Assembly (NCBI GenBank): GCA_016235875.1
Contig: JACRII010000068.1
Span: 1 to 43,237 of the forward strand
Source: Planctomycetota bacterium
GTDB lineage: Bacteria > Planctomycetota > Brocadiia > Brocadiales > Brocadiaceae
Length of the DNA stretch: 43,237 bases
Reading direction: 5' to 3'
The notes under the pieces are model-generated. The model was not told where the DNA came from. It did no database searches and worked only from the letters and a program-made list of their open reading frames with translations. The translations under genes and the position numbers were made by a program. Shown here one piece after another: positions 14,092 through 21,486 of the stretch; within the stretch, counting starts at the first letter, position 1, and each line of letters opens with the position of its first letter.

Positions 14092-15483
14092 ATGACAATA
14101 AAGATTTTTAATTATCCAATCTCAAAACGGCTTATACTGCTCATTTTGGGAGACCTGCTTATTGTAAATGGTTCCATCTTTCTATCGGCAATACTTCGTT
14201 TAGGAGTAAGCGCTGGGTGGGGCTATATACAAAGCAATCCCTGGTCATTTATACTAACAGGCTTGATTTACATTATGGTGTTCTTTTCCACCGAACTTTA
14301 TGATATTCGAAAGGATTTTAAATCCATCGGGAATGTCATGGCTATCACGCTTGCCTCAACCAGTGCCTTTGTCATTACTACATTGTTGTTTTATATGAAC
14401 TGGTCGCTGCGAATAGGACGTGGTGTATTCATTCTCAATGGGATACTCATTACCCTTTTTATCATCGGGTGGAGAATTTTATACAGTTATCTCCTGGAGC
14501 AGCCGATTTTTAAACGAAATGTCCTCATTGTTGGCGCCGGATGGGCAGGGAAAACCATTTTGCAGGAGATAAACAGGTTGCAAAAATCAGGATTGAGGAC
14601 TGTAGGTTTTATTGATGACGACCCGCAAAAGAAAGGCAAACTCATTGATGGGGTTCCCGTATTAGGAGATCGATATACGATAGATAAGGTCATTCGTAAA
14701 AATGATATTGACCTGATAGTTGCAGCTATTACTCATGAAAAACATGCCGATTTAATCAAGGCATTAATTAATTGCTCGTGGAAAGGCGTAGATATTATTG
14801 ATATGCCTGCTATCTACGAACAATTAACGGGTAAAATACCGTTTAAACATATCAATAACATGTGGATGCTCCACATTGCCATTGGCAAGCCCAAACTGTA
14901 TAGCAGATTGATTAAGCCTATTCTGGAAGCAATTATCGCATTGATACTATTTATTTTGTTAATACCCGTCATGGTGATTCTCTCAATAGTAATAAAATGC
15001 GATTCCAGGGGGAGGATTTTTTATACACAGGAACGTATTGGCAAGGATGGTAGAAAATTTACCATTATGAAATTCCGTACCATGGTGGAGAATGCGGAGT
15101 CGCTTACCGGTGCGGTTTATGCCGCAGATAACGACCCCAGGATTACGAAGATTGGGAGATTTCTGAGAAAATGGAGATTGGATGAAATCCCGCAATTGGT
15201 AAATGTCATTAAGGGTGATATGGGTTTGATTGGGCCGCGTCCGGAACGGGAGGTTTTTATAAGGGAGTTTGAAGAAAAAATACCTTTTTACACCCAGAGG
15301 CTTCTGGTGAGACCCGGCCTGACCGGCTGGGCGCAGGTAAAGTTTCCTTATGCATCGTCAATAGAACAAACGGAAGAAAAATTACAATACGACCTTTATT
15401 ATATCAAGAACATGTCGTTTATCCTGGATTTCGTGGTATTTTTAAAAACCATTAGAGTCGTGCTATTTGGAAAGGGAAAATAA
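14092..15483 (+). CDS. Polyprenyl-phosphate sugar-1-phosphate transferase (exopolysaccharide type)
   Basis: A 463-residue membrane enzyme of the WbaP/WcaJ group that loads the first sugar phosphate onto undecaprenyl phosphate, starting exopolysaccharide or O-antigen units. About four N-terminal helices come first, then a CoA-binding-like Rossmann domain (VLIVGAGWAGKTI near residue 144), another helix near 280, and the catalytic C-terminal domain with KFTIMKFRTM, RKWRLDEIPQL and GLIGPRPE. It starts 2 bases after the radical SAM stop and ends 4 bases before dapF. No flippase or polymerase genes accompany it here. Confidence 0.92.
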   Translation: MTIKIFNYPISKRLILLILGDLLIVNGSIFLSAILRLGVSAGWGYIQSNPWSFILTGLIYIMVFFSTELYDIRKDFKSIGNVMAITLASTSAFVITTLLFYMNWSLRIGRGVFILNGILITLFIIGWRILYSYLLEQPIFKRNVLIVGAGWAGKTILQEINRLQKSGLRTVGFIDDDPQKKGKLIDGVPVLGDRYTIDKVIRKNDIDLIVAAITHEKHADLIKALINCSWKGVDIIDMPAIYEQLTGKIPFKHINNMWMLHIAIGKPKLYSRLIKPILEAIIALILFILLIPVMVILSIVIKCDSRGRIFYTQERIGKDGRKFTIMKFRTMVENAESLTGAVYAADNDPRITKIGRFLRKWRLDEIPQLVNVIKGDMGLIGPRPEREVFIREFEEKIPFYTQRLLVRPGLTGWAQVKFPYASSIEQTEEKLQYDLYYIKNMSFILDFVVFLKTIRVVLFGKGK

Positions 15484-15487
15484 CCAC

Positions 15488-16441
15488 ATGAAATTTACAA
15501 AAATGCACGGCATAGGCAATGACTATGTCTATATCAACTGTTTTGAAGAAGAAATGAAAGACCCTGTAAAGGTCGCCCCGATTATTAGCGACAGACATTT
15601 TGGTGTGGGGTCTGACGGGCTTATCCTCATCCTACCGTCGAAGGCGGCGGATTGCAAGATGCGCATCTTTAATGCGGACGGCAGCGAGGCGCAGATGTGC
15701 GGAAACGGTATCCGCTGTGTTGCAAAATATGTATACGACCACAAAATCACCCAAAAGAATCCACTCACTGTAGAAACCCTGGCAGGTGTTAAGTCGATCC
15801 AGCTTTTTACAACGAATGGAAAAGTGTCCAGCGCAAGAGTCAACATGGGAAAACCAAAACTCATGCGATCAGAAATTCCTATGATTGGTAAAGAAACTCA
15901 AGTAATTGATGAAATATTAACTATGAGTGTAACAGCGCACCCCCACCGAAACCTCCCCCGTCAAGGGGGAGGAATACAAGGGGATAATGAGTATTCCCCG
16001 CCCCTGGTGGGAGGGGTTAGGGGAGGGGGTGAACTTTTACCTATTGGCAAAGAGGTTTCATTTCGGATTACCTGTGTCTCTATGGGAAATCCGCATTGCG
16101 TTATCTTTGTTGACAATTTTGATAAGATCGACCTGCCTCAACATGGTGCTGAAATTGAGCGACATCATTCATTCCCGGAGAGGACAAACGTCCACTTTGT
16201 GAAAATACATAATCCTAAAGAGGTAACCATGAAGACGTGGGAACGCGGTTCTGGAATAACTTTAGCTTGTGGGACAGGCGCATCGGCTGTATGCATTGCG
16301 GGTGTCCTCAACAAAAAGACCGAGCGCAAGATTCTTGCCCATCTACCAGGAGGCGATCTGGAACTGGAATGGGCAGAAGATGGCAATGTTTACATGACAG
16401 GCCCGGCAACGGAGGTATTTACAGGGGAGTGGATATTATAA
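15488..16441 (+). CDS. dapF: Diaminopimelate epimerase carrying an in-frame repeat insertion
   Basis: DapF turns LL- into meso-diaminopimelate for lysine and peptidoglycan. Both catalytic cysteines are present: MCGNGIRC in the first half and LACGTGASAVC in the second. MHGIGNDYVYI opens the protein and SMGNPHCVIFVDN is the expected mid motif. The length of 317 exceeds the usual 270-280 because residues about 151-182 are encoded by a GC-rich palindromic repeat (15938-16031) that keeps the frame and reads as a glycine/proline-rich linker. The insertion lies in the loop before the second domain, so activity may survive. ATG 15488 is the start used by the family; the frame is open a little further upstream. 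Confidence 0.92.
   Translation: MKFTKMHGIGNDYVYINCFEEEMKDPVKVAPIISDRHFGVGSDGLILILPSKAADCKMRIFNADGSEAQMCGNGIRCVAKYVYDHKITQKNPLTVETLAGVKSIQLFTTNGKVSSARVNMGKPKLMRSEIPMIGKETQVIDEILTMSVTAHPHRNLPRQGGGIQGDNEYSPPLVGGVRGGGELLPIGKEVSFRITCVSMGNPHCVIFVDNFDKIDLPQHGAEIERHHSFPERTNVHFVKIHNPKEVTMKTWERGSGITLACGTGASAVCIAGVLNKKTERKILAHLPGGDLELEWAEDGNVYMTGPATEVFTGEWIL
15938..16031. repeat. GC-rich palindromic repeat inserted inside dapF
   Basis: Outer arms CACCCCC and GGGGGTG enclose smaller hairpins: CCTCCCCC/GGGGGAGG around GTCAA, GGGGATA/TATTCCCC, and CCCCT/AGGGG. The CCCGTCAAGGG core recurs (reversed) at 28313-28395, so it is a dispersed element. Here it contributes about 32 codons to a gene without breaking it. 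Confidence 0.8.
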
Positions 16442-16534
16442 AGTCAATGCAAAAGTAAAAATAAGGGGGCCTTTGCACAAATTCTGGCAAATCCACGGAT
16501 AAAGAAAATTCGAGGTATTAGAGGATATTCCTGT

Positions 16535-17770
16535 ATGAATGGTCAATGGTTGGGATATTTAGTAAATCCCCAAAGGGATGGAGTGCCTTTGAAAATCCAG
16601 CAAAGTTTTGTTGTGCTGAATTTAGATCTCATTGGAGAATCTTTTGAAGGAAGGGTGATGTTGTTCAATTTGAATAGAAATTGGAGTGTCGCCCAAGCAA
16701 AAATTAATAAAAAAGACTTTAACCAATACACAGGAATATTCACAGGAAAACTGTCTGACTTTAATCCGATTAAAGAGGATACTACTATCGGAAGTTGGGA
16801 AGAAAAAGAATTCTCTAATATTCCAAAAACTGAGATACCAGAAACTAGTGAATTTAGTGGGATTAGTACGAAAAACAAAACTGGAGAATCTATACTTATT
16901 GGGAGATTTAAAACAGACAAACCTTATGAAGGAGAATATTATTTAAGATTTTACAGCTCTGACAAGCCATATGAATATAAAGATTCTGATATTAAAATTT
17001 ATGAAAAAGTAGAATCTTGGGAAGACTTTAAAAAGAAGATAGCAGAATACAACCAAGACCAAAGATATATTTTCAGAGGACAAACAGGGGAAAAATGTAA
17101 AAACCAATGGATACAGTGGAAACTGCGCACGTTTTTTCATAGAACTAACAGAGTCGATCTCTTTCGCTATAGAGACGAAAATATACCGGAGCTCCACGGT
17201 AAAATAAACATTTCTTCAAACCGTAGATATGATTTAAACAATCCACTCGACTATGGAGCATTACTGGCACTTGCTCAGCATCATGGCTATCCTACACCTT
17301 TATTAGACTGGACCCGTTGTCCTTACGTAGCTGCATACTTTGCTTACGAAAACATCGCAAAAAATGAGGCAGAACAAAGCAAAGGCTATGTCAGAATTTT
17401 CGTTTTTGATACTGAAAAGTGGGTAAATGGACCAGATTGGGTACGGAGAAGAGATAGTAAATATATGCAATCAGTTAAACTTTTGGACCGTGCCTTTCCT
17501 TCAATTACTTATTTCGAACCGTCTGACGAAAGCAATAAAAGGATGCAATCTCAGAAAGCTGTATGAATGTTTTCAAGTTTTGATGATATTGAGGGTTATG
17601 TAAGGTATTTAGAAAATGAAAACAAAAATGTGTATTTAAAAATTTTTGATTTACCAATTAGAGACAGAGCAAAAGCTATAATAGATTTGAATGAAATGGA
17701 TATTACAGCCACATCTCTCTTCCCAGATTTAGATGGAATCTGTAAAGCGCTAAAAGAAAAACATTTTTAG
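16535..17770 (+). pseudogene. FRG-domain protein interrupted by an in-frame TGA
   Basis: The reading frame encodes an FRG-domain protein: YIFRGQ near residue 180 and LAQHHGYPTPLLDWT near 250, followed by PYVAAYFAYE. A TGA at 17564-17566 ends the first part after QSQKAV. The same frame continues at once with MFSSFDDIEGYV and ends with the ITATSLFPDLDGICKAL tail typical of this family. The whole would be about 411 residues. The simplest reading is a nonsense mutation; translation restart at the ATG right after the TGA could make two pieces. FRG domains occur in toxin and defence-type proteins, but the biochemical role is not established. It lies before a toxin-antitoxin pair, in an accessory-looking stretch richer in A+T than the genes on either side. 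Confidence 0.7.
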
Positions 17771-18002
17771 ATGCTATGTTAAAAAAGGATGGCAAGGGTC
17801 ACCATCTTAAAACTTAGGGGGAACTTCATATTTCAATTACAGGATGCAGAAGAACTATGTCAGACCAAAAATAATGAGTAGTGCGAAGAACTGAGAAATT
17901 GTAGTATTAAAAAACAATTAATTGTTAAATATTGGTAACAATGCAGTTTTTTAAAAAATCTCAATATAAACAATACTCATTTAAAGAAGGAGAAAAATAG
18001 TC

Positions 18003-18239
18003 ATGGTAACATCTATTATTGAAGATATTGAAAAAAAATTTAAGCAATTATCCCGAGATGAGCAATTATGTTTGTTCGAACGGCTTGCGCATCAACTTAG
18101 AGGTGAGGTATTAAATAAACAAAAAACTATAGAAGCCCAACTTACTGCAATGGCATTTGATCCAGAGATTCAGCTTGAGATAAGAAAGATTAATTCTGAA
18201 TTTACTGGCACTGAATTGGATGGGTTGGTAAAGGTCTAA
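18003..18239 (+). CDS. Antitoxin of a MazF-type pair
   Basis: A 78-residue protein, helical and charged, with the layout of small antitoxins: an N-terminal region rich in E and K (EDIEKKFKQLSRDEQL) and a C-terminal flexible end suited to toxin binding. It overlaps the toxin start by one base (TAATG), typical of toxin-antitoxin operons. RBS AAGGAG lies about 8-9 bases upstream of the ATG. The precise antitoxin family is not certain, and no DNA-binding motif is obvious. Confidence 0.75.
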   Translation: MVTSIIEDIEKKFKQLSRDEQLCLFERLAHQLRGEVLNKQKTIEAQLTAMAFDPEIQLEIRKINSEFTGTELDGLVKV

Positions 18240-18586
18240 TGGCTGTCAAGAGAGGGGAAATATACTTTGTAGATTTAAACCCTGCAAAAGGGAAAGAACA
18301 AACAGGGACACGACCGGTTTTGGTCTTATCCATAGATGCTATTAACAAACTACCCCTTGTGGTAACCATAGTTGTCGGGACAAAAGGTGAAAACATTTCC
18401 CATGATTATCCCACAAATGTTCGTGTATCACCATCAGAGAGTGGCTTGCCAATGGAAACAGTCTTCCTTTGTTTTCAAATACGTTCGATAGACCAAGCCA
18501 GGTTTCCAAAACAACCCGCTGGTAAGGTTTCAGATGAAATAATGAGAAAGATTGAAAATGCCGCAAGATATAGCCTTGGATTATAG
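18239..18586 (+). CDS. MazF/PemK-family mRNA interferase toxin
   Basis: A 115-residue toxin that cuts mRNA at short sequence motifs. Family signatures are KRGEIYFVDLNP at the N-terminus, GTRPVLVLS near residue 22, and SGLPMETVFLCFQIRSID in the middle. The length is normal (110-120). It is paired with the upstream antitoxin through a one-base overlap. Its location between a broken FRG gene and a housekeeping lipoprotein suggests a small accessory island. Confidence 0.9.
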   Translation: MAVKRGEIYFVDLNPAKGKEQTGTRPVLVLSIDAINKLPLVVTIVVGTKGENISHDYPTNVRVSPSESGLPMETVFLCFQIRSIDQARFPKQPAGKVSDEIMRKIENAARYSLGL

Positions 18587-18675
18587 AGTTGTTGATTCAT
18601 TAGATATTGTTATGGTTTAAATGGGAAATGCATTAAAAGAGTTTTTGAATTTGAGAGAAGTAAGACATTAATAAA

Positions 18676-19539
18676 ATGCAAAATTCAGATAGATGGTTGA
18701 AAATGTATGTAATTCGCAGTTTCTTTCTCTGTGCAATTCTTGCATCTGGTTGTGCAACCTATAAAACACCGGCCTTGCAGAAACCGATTTGGGAGGATAC
18801 ATCGGCTATTTTAAGGAATATACAGGGGAAGCCCCAAAACCTCTCATTACAGCAAATACGCGATGCTATCATTTCCAACGGTTCCAGGCTTGCCACCTTT
18901 CGCGCAAACATAGCAATGACCCTTACTGCTCCAGACCTCAAAGGTCCCGTCCGCTGTACCGGATTGATACTATACCAAAACCCGAAGAGTTTGCGGGCGA
19001 TAGGCTCTAAACTTGCCACGACCGTATTTGATATATCTTCTGATGGGAATAAATTCCGGCTCTATGTTCCGCTGGAAAACAAGGTTTACACGGGCGCTTG
19101 TAACACCTTTCACAGGATCGAAACGCTCGGTATCAATATTTTCCCGGGAGATATGGCGAGCCTGTTCAATTACAAAGAAATTTTAGAAGGAGAAAAACCC
19201 ACCTTGGAAACCTGGCCTGCCTATTGGCTGATTCATATGCTGGAAATGGATAAGGAGGATGTGAATCTTAAAGGGAATCTGTTGGTTGACCGGGTCAACG
19301 GCGAGGTGTTTCGCTGCGAATTGTTTAATGCCGATGGTTCTATACGGTTACAGGCCGTGTTTACCAATTATACAAGTTATAAGGAGTGCAGGATACCGCA
19401 AAGGATCGACGTTCGCTGGCCTGCATACGACACCACCTTTAGCCTTGCCTTTTCTAACATTGTTGTGAATGGTAAGCTCGACCCGAAAGTATTTACGCTT
19501 GTAATACCCAGGGGGGCACAGACAATTACCCTGGACTAA
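18676..19539 (+). CDS. Predicted outer-membrane lipoprotein
   Basis: A 287-residue protein with a lipoprotein signal: a hydrophobic stretch RSFFLCAIL followed by ASGC, giving a lipidated cysteine near residue 26. The rest resembles the LolA/LolB-like lipoprotein fold (a beta-rich lipid-carrying barrel with RANIAMTLTAPD and a GLILYQNPKSLR strand), but this is only a structural impression. An internal ATG at 18703 would give a shorter signal. It ends 4 bases inside the end of rpiB on the other strand (convergent overlap). The role may be lipoprotein or lipid transport; not certain. Confidence 0.75.
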   Translation: MQNSDRWLKMYVIRSFFLCAILASGCATYKTPALQKPIWEDTSAILRNIQGKPQNLSLQQIRDAIISNGSRLATFRANIAMTLTAPDLKGPVRCTGLILYQNPKSLRAIGSKLATTVFDISSDGNKFRLYVPLENKVYTGACNTFHRIETLGINIFPGDMASLFNYKEILEGEKPTLETWPAYWLIHMLEMDKEDVNLKGNLLVDRVNGEVFRCELFNADGSIRLQAVFTNYTSYKECRIPQRIDVRWPAYDTTFSLAFSNIVVNGKLDPKVFTLVIPRGAQTITLD

Positions 19540-19988
19540 ATCCCGCTGCCGTCTTCAACGTCCATGATCTTCTCAACACGGCGGGCGTGTCTGCCGCCCT
19601 CAAAAGGGGTTTCTAGCCACAGCTTAACCTTTTGTTCAAGAAGGTCTTCGTCTATCACATCGGCGCCAATACACAAGATGTTGGAATCATTGTGTCTCCG
19701 GCTCATTTCCACGGTATAAAGATTATGGCATACTGCGGCCCGAACGCCATTCACCTTGTTGGCTACGAGAGACATCCCAATTCCAGTACCGCATATCAGA
19801 ATCCCCCTGTCAGATTCTCCGGACCCGACAGATCGGGCTGCTTTCAATCCGTAATCGGGGTAATCGACTGATTCAGTACCTGTTGTCGTGCCAAAATCCT
19901 TGACTGTATGCCCCATTTGGGCAAGCATGGATGCTACGTGCTTCTTAAACTCAAAACCTCGATGATCTGACGCTAATGCTATCTTCAT
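19536..19988 (-). CDS. rpiB: Ribose-5-phosphate isomerase B
   Basis: RpiB interconverts ribose 5-phosphate and ribulose 5-phosphate in the pentose phosphate pathway. The 150-residue length and motifs fit: ASDHRGFE at the N-terminus with the phosphate/ring-opening residues, ICGTGIGMS near residue 66, and AAVCHNLYTVEMSRRHND with the family's arginine and histidine residues. It overlaps the lipoprotein gene tail to tail by 4 bases and follows the PilZ gene at 11 bases on the same strand. Confidence 0.95.
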   Translation of the reverse strand: MKIALASDHRGFEFKKHVASMLAQMGHTVKDFGTTTGTESVDYPDYGLKAARSVGSGESDRGILICGTGIGMSLVANKVNGVRAAVCHNLYTVEMSRRHNDSNILCIGADVIDEDLLEQKVKLWLETPFEGGRHARRVEKIMDVEDGSGI

Positions 19989-19999
19989 TATCGTATTAA

Positions 20000-20740
20000 T
20001 TAAGCCCTTTCTTTAGATTCTTCAAAAATCTGTTCCATAATCTTTTTTTCCTGAATAGAAAGTCCTAAGATTCCCCAGGCTGCATGGACACGTTCCGGGG
20101 TACCATCAGGTTTCCAGGTCAAAACATTTAACCGCAAAAATTTACATGGCAAGTTACTTACCTGAACGCTGTTATATTCAGCGGGGAATTTTATGGTAAT
20201 GTGTGTGCTTCCCAGGAGATTTGAATGTTCGCTCGAATATACAAAGTCACAAGCCACGCCATTTATACTTATGTTAATAATATTTGCTTCAATTTCGTCA
20301 TATTTTGTATGAATTATCGCCTGTGTGTCTGGTATGTAAATTCGTTCGTATGCACGCCATCTTCTTGGATCACAGGCTGAATTAATCTTATCTCGAAGTT
20401 CTTTTGAAGTAAAAGGGAAAACTAAATAATGGGTAATACCATGTTCGAGTAATTCTTTTATATTCTCGGCAGTATTGGTTGAGGTTACGAGAATAAAGGC
20501 AACTTCTTTGTTGATGGACAGGGTGTGTATCTTTTTATAGAGTGCCAGTCCATTCGAATCAGGTAATTCCTTACCACAAAGTACCAATTCAAATTTTTGT
20601 TCCTGGCACTTTTGAATAGCTTCCTGAGATGAAGAAACCTCAGAAATGGCAATGTCATCCAATTCAGACAGGATGTAAGATTTCAAACGGTTTCGAGTCG
20701 TTCCTGAACCATGAACAATTAACAAATTCCGCATACTCAT
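20000..20740 (-). CDS. Pseudo-receiver plus PilZ-domain protein
   Basis: A 246-residue two-domain protein. The N-terminal 120 residues follow a response-regulator fold (LLIV strand, LVLCGKELPDSNG, FILVTS, HYLVFPF with the usual lysine replaced), but the acidic pair after LLIV is HG and the phosphorylated aspartate is replaced by glycine, so normal phosphorylation is unlikely. The C-terminal part looks like a PilZ domain: RAYER (RxxxR, near residue 130) and NISINGV (NxSxxG, near 157), which bind cyclic di-GMP. It may link c-di-GMP to motility, adhesion or exopolysaccharide. It sits between tsaC and rpiB on the same strand. Confidence 0.8.
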   Translation of the reverse strand: MSMRNLLIVHGSGTTRNRLKSYILSELDDIAISEVSSSQEAIQKCQEQKFELVLCGKELPDSNGLALYKKIHTLSINKEVAFILVTSTNTAENIKELLEHGITHYLVFPFTSKELRDKINSACDPRRWRAYERIYIPDTQAIIHTKYDEIEANIINISINGVACDFVYSSEHSNLLGSTHITIKFPAEYNSVQVSNLPCKFLRLNVLTWKPDGTPERVHAAWGILGLSIQEKKIMEQIFEESKERA

Positions 20741-20773
20741 ATTTTCATTTCCTCATATATCAAGACGGTCTTA

Positions 20774-21409
20774 TTACACTTTTGCCAGGCTATTTTCAAG
20801 ACAACTTCGGATAATACTCTCTGTGATAATGCCGTGACGAACGATCTCGATGGTGTCGTCCTTTACTTTAAGCACCGTGGAAGACGAACGAAGCCGTGTC
20901 GAGCCGCCGTCAAGGATCATATGAATTTTTCCTCCGAGATCCATTAAGACCTGTTGCGCATCTGTGGCGGGAGGATGCCCTGAAATATTGGCGCTTGTGG
21001 TTAATATGGGTATTTTTACCGCGCGGATCAGATCCCTTGCCACGGTATTATCAGGGAGTCGAATACTCATGTCTGAACCGTTTTTTAAAGGGAAAACAAT
21101 TGCCAGCGCGCCTGGCCAGAAGAGAGACATCAATCTCTTTGCTGTATCGGAGATATAATCGACGTATTTTTTTACATCATCGGGATCAGCAATCATCAAG
21201 GTTAGCCGCTTTTCTTCGGGCCTGTTCTTTACCTCGTAGAGTTGTTCGATGGCTTTTGTATCATCTCTCCGTGCGCCTAATCCATACACCGTCTCCGTGG
21301 GGAAGGCGACCAGTTCGCCCATACTCAAAGCCTGGGCAGCCGCTTCTATGTGTCTCCAATAAAGCGTTCGGTCCTTTAGATTAAGTACGGTTGTATTCAT
21401 AATAACCAT
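20774..21409 (-). CDS. tsaC: L-threonylcarbamoyladenylate synthase (Sua5/YciO/YrdC)
   Basis: This enzyme makes threonylcarbamoyl-AMP from threonine, bicarbonate and ATP for the t6A37 modification of ANN-decoding tRNAs. Signatures are VAFPTETVYGLGA near residue 34, KNRPEEKRL near 61, FWPGALAIV near 95, and the C-terminal TTSANISGHPP near 140. At about 211 residues it lacks the extra C-terminal domain of Sua5, so it is the short type. ATG 21400 (MNTTV) is an equally good start; neither has a clear ribosome site. A divergent gene at 21487 shares the 77-base spacer. Confidence 0.93.
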   Translation of the reverse strand: MVIMNTTVLNLKDRTLYWRHIEAAAQALSMGELVAFPTETVYGLGARRDDTKAIEQLYEVKNRPEEKRLTLMIADPDDVKKYVDYISDTAKRLMSLFWPGALAIVFPLKNGSDMSIRLPDNTVARDLIRAVKIPILTTSANISGHPPATDAQQVLMDLGGKIHMILDGGSTRLRSSSTVLKVKDDTIEIVRHGIITESIIRSCLENSLAKV

Positions 21410-21450
21410 AGTCTAAATGCTAAAGGGCAACATTTCAACATCTTTTATAC

Positions 21451-21479
21451 CTTGACAATAAATTACTAAATTGGTAGAG
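21451..21479 (+). promoter_or_regulatory. Candidate promoter for the S55 peptidase gene
   Basis: TTGACA (21451-21456) and TAGAGT (21474-21479) are 17 bases apart. RNA would start only a few bases before ATG 21487, implying a nearly leaderless message; no ribosome site is visible there either. Confidence 0.4.
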
Positions 21480-21486
21480 TTTCAGC

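Noticed and set aside
17564-17566. TGA as a selenocysteine codon in the FRG gene
   Set aside because: Stop followed directly by an ATG, no obvious stem-loop of bacterial SECIS type just after it, and the homologous position is not a known redox site.
20896-21384. A 162-codon open frame opposite tsaC
   Set aside because: It is the reverse frame of a well-supported conserved gene, has an arginine-rich composition and no ribosome site.
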